A stretch of DNA of 64,000 nt from Paenibacillus sp. 37 (GCF_008386395.1 NZ_CP043761.1:2418001-2482000); one strand, 5' to 3'; shown: positions 39,489 to 48,697, numbered from the stretch's first letter. Notes: generated from the sequence alone by a model not told the origin. A program made the numbers and translations.

Positions 39489-40502
39489 ATGAGTTTTTTT
39501 AAAAAGCTGAGAGACAGCATTGCAAGCAAAACGGAGTCGGTCACCAAACAGTTCAAGGATGGATTGGAAAAGACACGTAAAGGGTTAGTGGAAAAAGTGT
39601 CGGATCTCGTAATCCGCCGCAAAAAAATCGATGAAGAGTTCTATGAAGAACTGGAAGAGATTTTGATCGGAGCAGATGTTGGCGTGAATACAGTCATGAA
39701 TCTGATCGAAGACCTGCGCGTTGAGGTGAAAAAACGCAAAATTGAGGACGCGGCTGAGCTGCAGCCTGTATTGTCCGAGAAACTGACGGGTCTTCTTCGC
39801 GGTGAACAGAATAACGAATTGAAAATGAATCCGAATGGCATTACCGTTATTTTGTTCGTTGGCGTTAACGGTGTTGGTAAAACAACAACGATTGGCAAGT
39901 TGGCACATCGATTTAAACAACAAGGTAAAAAAGTCATCATGGCAGCTGGAGATACGTTCCGTGCCGGAGCCATCGAACAGCTGGAAGTATGGGGACAACG
40001 TGCCGGTGTCGATGTGATCAAACAGCAATCTGGTTCTGATCCAGCAGCGGTTATGTATGATGCGGTACAGGCAGCGAAACAACGGGGTGCGGATGTTCTG
40101 CTCTGTGATACAGCAGGTCGTTTGCAAAACAAATCGAACCTGATGGACGAGCTTAACAAGATCTATCGTGTCATTCAGCGTGAAATTCCGGATGCTCCGC
40201 ATGAAGTACTGATGGTACTGGATGCAACAACAGGTCAAAATGCTTTAAACCAGGCTAAACTTTTCGGTGAGAAAAGCGGTGTAACTGGCCTCGTACTGAC
40301 GAAACTGGATGGAACGGCCAAAGGGGGTATCGTTGTTGCGATCCGTCAGGAGTTGGATTTGCCAGTGAAGCTCGTGGGACTGGGTGAGAAGATCGATGAT
40401 CTGCAACAATTTGATTCAGAGCAATTTGTGCATGCCTTGTTCGCCGGATTGATTCAGGAACAGCCAGCTGAAAGTGTCGAAGAAAAGGAAGCTAATTCCT
40501 AG
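39489..40502 (+). CDS. ftsY: Signal recognition particle receptor FtsY
   Basis: A 337-residue SRP receptor GTPase that docks ribosome-SRP complexes at the membrane. An N domain (about 1-115) is followed by the NG GTPase: VGVNGVGKTTTIGKLAH (G1), DTFRAGAIEQL (insertion box), DTAGRLQNKSNLMDEL (G3) and TKLDGTAKGG (G4). The ATG at 39489 follows GGAGGGGC. It sits 108 bases after smc as in Bacillus. Confidence 0.97.
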   Translation: MSFFKKLRDSIASKTESVTKQFKDGLEKTRKGLVEKVSDLVIRRKKIDEEFYEELEEILIGADVGVNTVMNLIEDLRVEVKKRKIEDAAELQPVLSEKLTGLLRGEQNNELKMNPNGITVILFVGVNGVGKTTTIGKLAHRFKQQGKKVIMAAGDTFRAGAIEQLEVWGQRAGVDVIKQQSGSDPAAVMYDAVQAAKQRGADVLLCDTAGRLQNKSNLMDELNKIYRVIQREIPDAPHEVLMVLDATTGQNALNQAKLFGEKSGVTGLVLTKLDGTAKGGIVVAIRQELDLPVKLVGLGEKIDDLQQFDSEQFVHALFAGLIQEQPAESVEEKEANS

Positions 40503-40535
40503 ACATTATTAATTGGACAAATGAATAGCGTTAAC

Positions 40536-40590
40536 CGTATTGCCAGTGATATACGTGATAAGTGTCACGTGTAAAGTCACTGGCAATACG
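40536..40590. repeat. Long inverted repeat next to the hemolysin III promoter
   Basis: CGTATTGCCAGTGA (40536-40549) is repeated perfectly inverted as TCACTGGCAATACG (40577-40590), with a second pair, ACGTGA/TCACGT, inside. A TATAAT lies three bases after it (40593-40598). It may be an operator over the promoter, a terminator-like stem after ftsY, or a small mobile remnant. Confidence 0.6.
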
Positions 40591-40646
40591 TGTATAATGG
40601 AGGAATAAAGCAGGCAATGTTAAAGGGTTAGAAAGGACGGTTGAAA

Positions 40647-41294
40647 ATGGCCAATACGTATACCTATTCTCGCCGTGAAGAAGTCGCCAATGCGGTGACA
40701 CATGGAATCGGCGCTGCACTCAGTGTAGCTGCACTGGTGATATTGATTGTATTTTCAAGTATGAAAGGCACGGCTTGGCATGTGGTCAGTTTCACGATCT
40801 ACGGAATCACCATGCTGTTGCTCTATACAAGCTCTACACTCGTTCATGCATGGAAAGATGGAAAAGTGAAAGATTTATTTGAGATTTTCGATCATTCTTC
40901 CATTTATTTGTTTATTGCGGGATCGTACACTCCGCTTTTGTTTATTGCTGTTCGCGGTACACTTGGATGGACCCTGTTTGGTATAATCTGGGGAATCGCA
41001 TTATTCGGCGTGATCTTTAAGGCGTTTTTTACGAAAAAGTTTCTATTCATGTCCACGATTTTCTATATTGCGATGGGCTGGCTCATCGTTATTGCCTGGC
41101 AACCGCTTATGGCTGCCATTCCTACAGGCGGCATTGTGCTGCTGGTTGCTGGAGGCCTGATGTATACACTGGGTACGCTCTTTTATGTATGGCGTGGATT
41201 TCCGTACCACCATGCGATTTGGCATCTCTTTGTGCTGGCAGGCAGTATTCTTCATTTCTTTATGGTACTGCTGTACCTGACACCACTTCGTTAG
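40647..41294 (+). CDS. Hemolysin III-family (PAQR/YqfA) membrane protein
   Basis: A 215-residue protein with seven predicted membrane helices of the hemolysin III/adiponectin-receptor-like family. The conserved metal-site motifs are NAVTHGIGAALS, FDHSSIYLFIAGSYTP and HAIWHLFVLAGSILHFF. Bacillus relatives influence membrane fluidity; a hydrolase role is suspected for the family. The ATG at 40647 is nine bases from AAAGGA. It interrupts the usual ftsY-ylxM order and has its own promoter and terminator. Confidence 0.9.
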   Translation: MANTYTYSRREEVANAVTHGIGAALSVAALVILIVFSSMKGTAWHVVSFTIYGITMLLLYTSSTLVHAWKDGKVKDLFEIFDHSSIYLFIAGSYTPLLFIAVRGTLGWTLFGIIWGIALFGVIFKAFFTKKFLFMSTIFYIAMGWLIVIAWQPLMAAIPTGGIVLLVAGGLMYTLGTLFYVWRGFPYHHAIWHLFVLAGSILHFFMVLLYLTPLR

Positions 41295-41304
41295 AACACC
41301 ATAA

Positions 41305-41345
41305 ACGGATGCATCTCCACGGACTGAGATGCATTCGTTTTTTCT
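41305..41345 (+). terminator. Terminator after the hemolysin III gene
   Basis: ACGGATGCATCTC pairs with GAGATGCATTCGT around CACGGACT and is followed by T residues. Confidence 0.8.
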
Positions 41346-41472
41346 TCTACAACGAGGTGGATCGCAGGGATACAGATAGAATTTGCTTGTAGTGAAAAAG
41401 GGTATAAACCGCCCGTTAAACATCGAAATAACATATCATCAGAGCTGTTTTTATTGTGACAAGTATTTTTGC

Positions 41473-41501
41473 TTGACAACCTGATTTGTTTTAGGTATTA
41501 T
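41473..41501 (+). promoter_or_regulatory. Sigma-A promoter for ylxM-ffh-rpsP
   Basis: TTGACA (41473-41478), a 17-base spacer and TATTAT (41496-41501), about 56 bases ahead of ylxM. Confidence 0.75.
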
Positions 41502-41556
41502 TAGGAACGTTGCAAGAGTGTAAAGTGTTTTTCCTTGACGAAGGGAGTGCCCCGAT

Positions 41557-41907
41557 GTGAGTCAAGAAAATCGGCTTGAGAAGACAAACCGGATTAACTT
41601 GCTGTTTGCTTTTTATGAATTATTACTTACCGAGAAACAGCAGACTTTTCTAAAGTATTACTTTCATGACGATTTCTCACTTGGTGAAATTGCAGCCGAG
41701 TTTGAGATCAGCCGCCAGGCGGTATACGAGCATATCAAGCGTGCCGAACAAGTGCTGGAAAATTACGAAAGCAAGCTGGGCTTGCTGGAAAAGCATGAAC
41801 GGCGTAATCGCAATCTTGAAGATTTGCAAAATGCATTGGAACGCGCAGGCGTCTCCATTGATAACAACAAACAAATACACGATATCGTTGCTCAGCTTAG
41901 TGAATGA
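41557..41907 (+). CDS. ylxM: YlxM family SRP-associated helix-turn-helix protein
   Basis: A 116-residue DNA-binding-like protein always found upstream of ffh in Firmicutes. The sigma70 region 4-like HTH is at FSLGEIAAEFEISRQAVYEHIKRAEQVL. Streptococcal YlxM modulates SRP GTPase assembly. GTG 41557 follows AAGGGAG. The gene ends 63 bases before ffh. Confidence 0.93.
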   Translation: MSQENRLEKTNRINLLFAFYELLLTEKQQTFLKYYFHDDFSLGEIAAEFEISRQAVYEHIKRAEQVLENYESKLGLLEKHERRNRNLEDLQNALERAGVSIDNNKQIHDIVAQLSE

Positions 41908-41970
41908 AAAATTGGCTGAGCGGAACGGATCGGTCTTGAAAACAGTATTAAAGCTTAAGGAGGTGGGATC

Positions 41971-43347
41971 ATGGCATTTGAAGGATTAACGACCCGATTA
42001 CAGAATGTGTTCAGCAAGCTGCGCGGCAAAGGCAAGGTGTCTGATGAAGATGTAGCCGAGGCTATGCGCGAGGTACGTCTGGCATTGCTCGAAGCGGATG
42101 TAAACTTCAAAGTGGTCAAGGAATTCATCGCCAAGGTGAAAGAGAAGGCTGTTGGCAAAGAAGTGATGGAGAGCTTCACGCCAGGAATGGTCATCATCGA
42201 CATCGTTAACAAGGAACTAACGGATTTGATGGGTGGAAGCCAAGCAAAACTGGCTAAAGCGAACAAACCGCCTACGGTGCTGATGATGGTTGGTTTGCAG
42301 GGTGCTGGTAAAACAACCACATCGGGTAAACTGGCTAAAATGCTGCAAAAGCAAAACAGCAGACCATTGCTTGTTGCAGGAGATATTTATCGTCCGGCAG
42401 CGATCAAACAGTTGCAAGTACTTGGCGAGCAGATCAAAGCGCCGGTATTCACACTGGGAGATCAGACAAGCCCTGTTGAGATCGCACGTCAAGGTCTTCA
42501 ACATGCCAAAGATAACGGTAATGACTATGTCATTATCGATACAGCTGGACGTCTGCATGTTGATGAAGAACTGATGGAAGAACTTCGCCAGATTCACAGC
42601 GTAGTGAATCCGGATGAAGTACTGCTTGTCGTAGACAGCATGACAGGTCAGGATGCGGTTAACGTAGCAGAACACTTTAACCAGCAGCTTAATCTGACCG
42701 GGGTTGTCCTGACAAAGCTGGATGGAGATACTCGTGGTGGTGCTGCGCTTTCTGTCAAAGCAGTTACGGGTTGTCCAATCAAGTTTGCTTCCCTTGGAGA
42801 GAAACTTGACGCTTTGGAGCCGTTCCACCCGGAACGTATGGCTTCACGGATCCTCGGTATGGGTGATATGTTATCTCTGATTGAGAAAGCACAATTAAAC
42901 ATTGATACCGATAAAGCCAAGGAAATGGAACGGAAGATGCGTAATGCAGAATTCACGTTTGAAGATTTCCTGGAGCAGATGGATCAGGTGAAAAAGCTGG
43001 GACCAATCGACCAGATCATGGATATGATTCCCGGCATGGGCAAGATGAAACAAGCCAAGGATCTGAAAGTTGATGATAAACAGATGGGCCGGATCGAAGC
43101 GATCGTTTACTCAATGACGACCGAGGAGAAACGTAATCCGGATATGATCAACCATAGCCGCCGGAAGCGTATTGCTACCGGAAGCGGAACATCTCTGGCT
43201 GAAGTAAATCGTCTGATCAAACAGTTTGATGAGATGCGCCGCATGATGAAACAGTTCTCGGATATGATGGGACCTAAAGGCGGTAAAAATAAAGCGATGA
43301 AGCAGCTTAAAGGTATGGGTAAAGGAATGAAGTTTCCTTTCCGTTGA
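41971..43347 (+). CDS. ffh: Signal recognition particle protein Ffh
   Basis: A 458-residue SRP54 GTPase that binds signal sequences on nascent chains. The N and G domains carry GLQGAGKTTTSGKLAK (G1), DIYRPAAIKQL, DTAGRLHVDEELMEEL (G3) and TKLDGDTRGG (G4). The Met-rich M domain (about 300-458) ends MKQFSDMMGPKGGKNKAM and binds 4.5S/6S-type SRP RNA. The ATG follows TAAGGAGGTGGG. Confidence 0.97.
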   Translation: MAFEGLTTRLQNVFSKLRGKGKVSDEDVAEAMREVRLALLEADVNFKVVKEFIAKVKEKAVGKEVMESFTPGMVIIDIVNKELTDLMGGSQAKLAKANKPPTVLMMVGLQGAGKTTTSGKLAKMLQKQNSRPLLVAGDIYRPAAIKQLQVLGEQIKAPVFTLGDQTSPVEIARQGLQHAKDNGNDYVIIDTAGRLHVDEELMEELRQIHSVVNPDEVLLVVDSMTGQDAVNVAEHFNQQLNLTGVVLTKLDGDTRGGAALSVKAVTGCPIKFASLGEKLDALEPFHPERMASRILGMGDMLSLIEKAQLNIDTDKAKEMERKMRNAEFTFEDFLEQMDQVKKLGPIDQIMDMIPGMGKMKQAKDLKVDDKQMGRIEAIVYSMTTEEKRNPDMINHSRRKRIATGSGTSLAEVNRLIKQFDEMRRMMKQFSDMMGPKGGKNKAMKQLKGMGKGMKFPFR

Positions 43348-43400
43348 TTTAAGCAAAGCTGGATCATATACAGATTTCATTGAAGGAGGTGAATTTTCAA

Positions 43401-43673
43401 ATGGCAGTTCGTATTCGTCTGAAACGTATGGGTGCTCACAAAGCTCCTTTCTACCGCGTAGTGGTATCGGATTCCCGTTCCCCACGTGACGGTCGTTTTA
43501 TCGAGGAGATCGGTTACTACAACCCGGTTGAACAACCGGCTGTTGTTAAGATCGATGAAGATAAAGCATTGGCATGGCTTCAAAACGGTGCACAAGCATC
43601 TGACACTGTCCGCAACTTGCTTAGCAAAGCGGGCGTGATGAAGAAGTTCCACGAGTCTAAATTATCTAAATAA
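43401..43673 (+). CDS. rpsP: 30S ribosomal protein S16
   Basis: A 90-residue ribosomal protein starting [19 protein letters not shown], the family signature. The ATG at 43401 follows AAGGAGGTGAA. It is co-transcribed with ffh and khpA. Confidence 0.98.
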   Translation: MAVRIRLKRMGAHKAPFYRVVVSDSRSPRDGRFIEEIGYYNPVEQPAVVKIDEDKALAWLQNGAQASDTVRNLLSKAGVMKKFHESKLSK

Positions 43674-43696
43674 AGTGCTGATTCGGAGGGTCATCT

Positions 43697-43927
43697 ATGG
43701 AAGAATTAGTAAGCATAATTGCTAAGGCTTTAGTCGATCATCCGGAAGATGTGGCGGTTCGGACGGTTGAGAAAGACCGGCTTGTCGTTTATGAGTTAAC
43801 CGTTCATCCTGACGATGTCGGGAAGGTAATTGGTAAACAGGGACGAATCGCGAAATCACTTCGTACGGTCGTCACATCAGCAGCAGTTAAGATGGATAAA
43901 CGGGTTACCGTTGATATCATATCTTAA
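43697..43927 (+). CDS. khpA: KH-domain RNA-binding protein KhpA (YlqC)
   Basis: A 76-residue single KH-domain protein. The GxxG loop is in GKVIGKQGRIAKSLRTVV. KhpA pairs with KhpB and binds many RNAs, affecting cell elongation and division in Gram-positives. The gene follows rpsP by 23 bases and ends at a strong terminator. Confidence 0.95.
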   Translation: MEELVSIIAKALVDHPEDVAVRTVEKDRLVVYELTVHPDDVGKVIGKQGRIAKSLRTVVTSAAVKMDKRVTVDIIS

Positions 43928-43936
43928 AGATATACG

Positions 43937-43972
43937 AAAGGGGGTTAGGATGCATGTCCTAGCCCCTTTTCG
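43937..43972 (+). terminator. Strong terminator after khpA
   Basis: AAAGGGGGTTAGGA pairs with TCCTAGCCCCTTTT around TGCATG. Confidence 0.8.
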
Positions 43973-44039
43973 TGCATGCTGAAACTAATATGTCAGACTA
44001 GATATTATAATGTATTAAATTTTGGGGTATGAGTGACTT

Positions 44040-44230
44040 CGGAGCAGTACAGGGGACGGAATCGATTCTGGAGAAGCGTTAGCGCTCGCCTTAAAGCTTT
44101 CTGAAAGAAAGCTACATCGGAAGCATACGCTATCACCTCATTTTCACCTTTTAAAGCAATTTTCAAAATGAGGGGGTAACAGCGATCGAAAGAACGAACC
44201 GTCGCCGGAACGGCTGTACCGAGTCGAGGT
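44040..44230. repeat. Structured non-coding stretch between khpA and rimM
   Basis: This stretch fills the gap where Bacillus has ylqD. It holds several hairpins: GCTTTC/GAAAGC (44095-44111), CCTCATTTT/AAAATGAGG (about 44135-44173) with outer CGCT/AGCG pairs, and GCCG/CGGC. No ribosome site or plausible gene is present. It may be a dispersed Paenibacillus intergenic repeat or a structured RNA; I recall similar text from other Paenibacillus intergenic regions but cannot verify this. Confidence 0.45.
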
Positions 44231-44266
44231 ACCTGTTTAATTTGATTTAATTTTATAGGAGGATTT

Positions 44267-44779
44267 ATGGCAGAGTTTATGAATGTAGGTAAAATCGTTA
44301 ATACGCATGGAATTCGCGGTGAGGTGAGAATCATGCCTATAACCGATTTCCCAGAAGTGCGTTTCGCGAAAAATGCAGAGTTGTTTTTCTTTACACCAGA
44401 TAATCATCCCGTCATAGTTAACGTGGAATCTGCACGTTTGCATAAGAATATGTATATTCTTCGTCTGAAAGAGTATGGCAATATTAATGAAGTAGAGAAG
44501 TTTAAGGGCGGCATGGCCAAAGTGTTGAAAGAGAATCTGGCTGAATTGGAGGAAGGTGAATACTACTTCCATCAAATCGTTGGGTGTTCGGTTATCACCG
44601 AAGAGGGTGAAACGCTTGGAACCATCTCTGAAATTTTGACTCCGGGTGCCAATGATGTATGGGTTGTCAAAATGCCTGCAGGTAAAGAAGTGCTGATTCC
44701 CGTTATTGATGATGTAGTACTTGATGTGGACATCGAACAGAAGCAAGTGAAGATTCACCTGATGGAAGGGCTGCTGTAA
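44267..44779 (+). CDS. rimM: Ribosome maturation factor RimM
   Basis: A 170-residue 30S assembly factor that binds S19. The N-terminal RimM domain begins [19 protein letters not shown], and the C-terminal PRC-barrel contains [26 protein letters not shown]. The ATG follows TAGGAGG. It is separated from trmD by one base, so the two are translationally coupled. Confidence 0.97.
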   Translation: MAEFMNVGKIVNTHGIRGEVRIMPITDFPEVRFAKNAELFFFTPDNHPVIVNVESARLHKNMYILRLKEYGNINEVEKFKGGMAKVLKENLAELEEGEYYFHQIVGCSVITEEGETLGTISEILTPGANDVWVVKMPAGKEVLIPVIDDVVLDVDIEQKQVKIHLMEGLL

Positions 44780-44780
44780 C

Positions 44781-45548
44781 ATGAAAGTGGATGTATTAAC
44801 GCTATTTCCGGAGATGTTTGACGGTGTGTTCGGAGCAAGCATTCTGGGTAAAGCTCAAACGAAGGGGCTCGTATCCCTTGGTGCAACCAACTTCCGTAAT
44901 TATGCGACCAATAAACATAATACAGTAGATGATGCTCCTTACGGTGGGGGTGGGGGCATGGTGCTGAAACCAGATCCGATCTTTGCTGCTGTAGAAGATG
45001 TTCTGGAGCAACGCGGAGAAGCTGCGGCATCGATGAAATCTCCACGTATCATTCTAATGTGTCCGCAAGGTGAGACGTTTACACAGAAAAAAGCAGAAGA
45101 ACTTGTGCAAGAAGATCATCTGATTTTTATATGTGGACATTATGAAGGTTACGATGAGCGTATCCGCGAATTTCTCGTGACGGATGAACTATCCATTGGT
45201 GATTACGTACTCACGGGTGGGGAGTTACCTGCTATGGTTGCGATCGACAGTATCGTACGTCTTATACCCGGTGTGCTTGGCAATGAGACAAGTGCTGTGA
45301 CGGATTCATTCAGTACTGGACTCCTCGAATATCCACACTACACACGTCCACCCGAGTTTAGGGGCATGAAAGTACCGGATATGCTGTTGTCGGGACATCA
45401 TCTGAACATTGAGGCATGGCGCAGAGAACAGTCGTTGCTTCGTACGCTGGAGCGCAGACCGGAGATGTTGGAAAAGGCCGATTTGACGGATAAAGAACGT
45501 ATTTGGTTGAAAAAGATACGCCCGAACCGTAAAGATAGCACAGAGTAA
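44781..45548 (+). CDS. trmD: tRNA (guanine37-N1)-methyltransferase
   Basis: A 255-residue SPOUT methyltransferase that makes m1G37 and prevents frameshifting. [15 protein letters not shown] is its standard start. [15 protein letters not shown] and the trefoil-knot segment [11 protein letters not shown] plus [15 protein letters not shown] form the SAM site. It follows rimM directly. Confidence 0.98.
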   Translation: MKVDVLTLFPEMFDGVFGASILGKAQTKGLVSLGATNFRNYATNKHNTVDDAPYGGGGGMVLKPDPIFAAVEDVLEQRGEAAASMKSPRIILMCPQGETFTQKKAEELVQEDHLIFICGHYEGYDERIREFLVTDELSIGDYVLTGGELPAMVAIDSIVRLIPGVLGNETSAVTDSFSTGLLEYPHYTRPPEFRGMKVPDMLLSGHHLNIEAWRREQSLLRTLERRPEMLEKADLTDKERIWLKKIRPNRKDSTE

Positions 45549-45593
45549 GTATATGTATCGTATAAACACGTAAATATTATTTTCCAGAGTTCG

Positions 45594-45632
45594 AAAAGGC
45601 CGACCTTGATACCAAAGGTTGGCTTTTTTTTG
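45594..45632 (+). terminator. Terminator after trmD
   Basis: AAGGCCGACCTT pairs with AAGGTTGGCTT around GATACC and is followed by eight T residues. Confidence 0.8.
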
Positions 45633-45685
45633 TGTACATTGAAAAGAATACTGGATTTTCATTAGTATATTTTATAAAATGTAAG

Positions 45686-45719
45686 TATAATAATGAAACT
45701 TAGTTTCATTAAGTGAAAC
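45686..45719 (+). promoter_or_regulatory. Promoter and palindromic operator of the VOC gene
   Basis: A TATAAT (45686-45691) is followed at once by the perfect palindrome ATGAAAC-TTA-GTTTCAT (45693-45709), then another TGAAAC half site (45714-45719), giving three half sites in alternating direction over the likely start of transcription. Such a layout suits a TetR-type repressor; no regulator gene is adjacent. Confidence 0.5.
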
Positions 45720-45735
45720 GAAAGGCGGTGTATGA

Positions 45736-46110
45736 ATGGCTTACAATATTATTGGTCTTGATCATATTCAGCTCGCGGCACCTGAAGGTTGTGAAGCGGA
45801 GGCATGTCATTTTTTCAATAACCTGTTAGGCTGGACGGAGATTCCCAAACCTGAAATTCTGAGAAAACGGGGTGGTGTATGGTTCGAGTGTGGCAGACAC
45901 CAAGTGCATATTGGAGTACAAAAAGATTTTATTCCCGCCACAAAAGCTCATCCGGCATTTCATGTACAACATTTGGATCAGTTGCGTGATCATCTCATTC
46001 ATAACCAAATTCATATTGTCGATGACGAAGCAAGAGCAGATGAAGGTGTAAGACGTTTCTATATAAATGATCCTTTTGGCAATCGCCTTGAGTTTTTAGA
46101 GTGGGTTTAA
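45736..46110 (+). CDS. VOC-superfamily protein (glyoxalase family)
   Basis: A 124-residue single-chain VOC protein. LDHIQLAAPEGCEAEACHFFNNLLGW begins the fold with the metal His; HAHP-like residues in KAHPAFHVQHLDQLRD and the final FGNRLEFLEW provide the other His and Glu ligands. The ATG follows AAAGGCGG. It is a lone gene under a palindromic operator. The substrate is unknown. Confidence 0.8.
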   Translation: MAYNIIGLDHIQLAAPEGCEAEACHFFNNLLGWTEIPKPEILRKRGGVWFECGRHQVHIGVQKDFIPATKAHPAFHVQHLDQLRDHLIHNQIHIVDDEARADEGVRRFYINDPFGNRLEFLEWV

Positions 46111-46262
46111 AATCATTCATTTAAATCGTTTAATTACGTAGGCACTTTTTTGCAGCTTTGAACTTTTTTGCATGATTCTAAATAGGGTTGTAAAAGAAAG
46201 GGATTTTCTTTATGGTGAACTCAGCTGGATTTGAATAATAAAGATAGCTGAGGAGGAAGGTT

Positions 46263-47510
46263 ATGAATCATCAGCCTTATGAAATCGCCAGAGTAGATAT
46301 TAGCCAAGCTGGAGAACGCTGCAAAATGCTTTTGGGGGATCTAAACGGGGATGGCAGACTTGAAATGTTGCTGGTACAGGCAGATGGGGGTATAGACGAT
46401 CGGTATGTCCCACATCAGGTATGTTGTTTGACTGCGTTTGATCTGGAAGGAACATTACTATGGCAGGTTGGAACTCCTGATCCCGATGCAGGTGGTCCGG
46501 GTTCAGACTATCCCGCTCAGATCGCAGATTGGGATGGAGATGGAAATAATGAAGTATTGTGTGTTATGGACAAACAATTTCTCGTGTTGGATGGCCGGAC
46601 CGGAGAGATCAAAGAAACACGTGATCTGCCAGGGGATGAAGCACATGACTGCATTATTCTCGCCAACCTGACGGGTAACCAGCAGAAAATGGACATTATA
46701 CTGAAAGACCGCTATAGGACGTTATGGGCACTCGACCATGATTTTAATTTGTTATGGAAGTATGAAGGGAATCCGGGACATTTTCCATGGGTATATGACA
46801 TCGATGGAGATGGGAAAGATGAAGTGATGGCCGGATATGACATGCTGGATCATGATGGGACGTTGTTATGGTCTTGTCATAATCTCGAGGATCATGCTGA
46901 CTGTATATGGTTTGGAGACGTTGACGGTGATGGGGAAGTTGAGGTTGTTATCGGTGGCAGTGTCACGGTCATGATGGACCGCTATGGTAATGAGAAGTGG
47001 CGTTATGAAGATTCGATTGAATCACAGCATATTGCATTGGGTCATTTTTGTACTGGAATGGAAGGTTTACAGATTGCAGGCCTGGACCGGATTGTCCGAG
47101 GGGATGAGCATGGTAAGGATGGAATGTTCATGCTGGATAGCGCAGGGCAAGAAATTTGGAAAGAAAATCGCACGACTCGGGGCTGGTTAACCATTATAGA
47201 GCCTGTGTGTAACTGGGATGAGGGTGGACTCGATTATATATTGGCGTATCGCAGAGGTGGAGATGTGTTGCCTTCTTTGGTAGATGGAGATATGAAAACG
47301 GTTACTGAATTCCCGAAAGAGGGATATGCGGTGCATGCAGACCTGGTTCAGACGGGGAAAGAACAGATCATTATCTATGACGCAGAGGAAGCGGTGATGT
47401 ATTCCAGCTCTCCGATGACATTATCACTTACCGATGCAAAAAGAGCCAAGCCACAGCTTAAAATGCTGTATAGCTCGACTCTGTATCCGGGCGGTGAAGT
47501 TAAAATCTAG
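46263..47510 (+). CDS. FG-GAP/VCBS-type calcium-binding beta-propeller protein
   Basis: A 415-residue propeller protein without signal peptide. Repeats carry DxDGDG-type calcium loops: DLNGDGRLE, DWDGDGNNE, DIDGDGKDE and DVDGDGEVE, spaced about 65-80 residues apart. The pattern recalls the catalytic propeller of family 11 rhamnogalacturonan lyases, but it is shorter than YesW/YesX, so lyase activity is only a possibility. The ATG at 46263 follows GAGGAGG. It stands alone between the VOC and deacetylase genes. Confidence 0.7.
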   Translation: MNHQPYEIARVDISQAGERCKMLLGDLNGDGRLEMLLVQADGGIDDRYVPHQVCCLTAFDLEGTLLWQVGTPDPDAGGPGSDYPAQIADWDGDGNNEVLCVMDKQFLVLDGRTGEIKETRDLPGDEAHDCIILANLTGNQQKMDIILKDRYRTLWALDHDFNLLWKYEGNPGHFPWVYDIDGDGKDEVMAGYDMLDHDGTLLWSCHNLEDHADCIWFGDVDGDGEVEVVIGGSVTVMMDRYGNEKWRYEDSIESQHIALGHFCTGMEGLQIAGLDRIVRGDEHGKDGMFMLDSAGQEIWKENRTTRGWLTIIEPVCNWDEGGLDYILAYRRGGDVLPSLVDGDMKTVTEFPKEGYAVHADLVQTGKEQIIIYDAEEAVMYSSSPMTLSLTDAKRAKPQLKMLYSSTLYPGGEVKI

Positions 47511-47558
47511 ATTTTACTGGTCATTCTCCGATGCAGATAATTCGTTCTGCGGACTGGA

Positions 47559-48479
47559 TTAGGGTTGAAGCAAGGTCGCCAAATCAGTACCTGTCGTGAC
47601 CGTCAAGCGAGGCAGCTTCATGGGATGATCTCCTGGATGCACAAATCCAGACTTTACGGTAAAGGCCATGCGATATCCATGTTGCTGTAACTTGTAGATC
47701 ATCTGTGTACTGGTATAACCAAAAGGATAGGCCAGATAAGGTGTGTCTATACCGGTTTCCTTCATATGCTGGATATCATCATCCAGAAGACTGGTGTCCA
47801 GACCGACAGGAACACTGTTACCACAGCGCATAAATCCCTTGTGATGCAGGTTATAGGTATGGCTGTTAAATTCAAATACATCAGTTGCTGCCTGCATCTC
47901 TGGTTTGGAGATGAAACTGTTAATTGCGGGCTCAAATTCCGAAGGTTGATCTTGAATTTTACTGCCTATGACAAACAGCGAGGCATGAAAATTATATTTT
48001 TGAAGCACAGGGTAAGCTAATGTATAATTGTTCTGGTATCCATCATCAAAGGTAATCACAATGGATTTCTGTGGCAGGGAAATCTTCCCGCTAACATATT
48101 GCTCAAGCTGATCCAGTGTAATCGTGCGGTAGCCTTCATCATGCAGGTATTTCATATTTTGCTCAAAATCCTCCAGATTAATGATGGATTTATTATCTGT
48201 CTCGTGATTATTCAATTTAGGCTCTATGTAATGATACATCAGTACAGGTACTTCTGTAGCAGTACCTTGTTCAATCCTGAAGGTAGAACGATCCAGCGCA
48301 GATTGGTTAGAGAAGTCAGTGTGTGACAGCTCGAATGCTTTGCGTTTGACTATGTCCCAGGATGTGCAGGCTTTGTGTGACAGTGCATTCGTTGGGTGAG
48401 TTACGGCATATGAATATAGTGTAATGGAGCATGTGAGCATGGCGAGTAGGACAAGTGTGATCTTTTTCCAATATTTCAT
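47559..48479 (-). CDS. Secreted or anchored polysaccharide deacetylase
   Basis: A 306-residue NodB-type deacetylase. Residues 1-27 are a signal or anchor (KITLVLLAMLTCSITLYSYAV). The catalytic domain has VLMYHYIEP, ITFDDGYQNN (the base and metal Asp) and the zinc motif HTYNLHH. Such enzymes deacetylate cell-wall or exopolysaccharide GlcNAc. It converges on the propeller gene at 46263 (49 bases between their ends). The start at 48479 is 13 bases from AAAGGAG. Confidence 0.88.
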   Translation of the reverse strand: MKYWKKITLVLLAMLTCSITLYSYAVTHPTNALSHKACTSWDIVKRKAFELSHTDFSNQSALDRSTFRIEQGTATEVPVLMYHYIEPKLNNHETDNKSIINLEDFEQNMKYLHDEGYRTITLDQLEQYVSGKISLPQKSIVITFDDGYQNNYTLAYPVLQKYNFHASLFVIGSKIQDQPSEFEPAINSFISKPEMQAATDVFEFNSHTYNLHHKGFMRCGNSVPVGLDTSLLDDDIQHMKETGIDTPYLAYPFGYTSTQMIYKLQQHGYRMAFTVKSGFVHPGDHPMKLPRLTVTTGTDLATLLQP

Positions 48480-48697
48480 AAGTCTGGGTATTCTCCTTTT
48501 AAAGTGGTCAATAAGTTATATCATAGACGATATTACTACACTGGAAGTTACAGTTTTTTTTCCTGTATCAGGTTGACTTGCAGATGAGAGCGTTGATTCA
48601 CTATCCATATGGGAGAATGTATTTTAGAATGAAGTTAACATGTGATGGATGAGTTTCAGAGTGGCAGATTGAACAATAGGCATTTGTTTAAATTCTC

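Noticed and set aside
44005..44334. Minus-strand frame of 109 codons between khpA and rimM
   Set aside because: It overlaps the rimM start, has no proper ribosome site and crosses the hairpins of the structured element.
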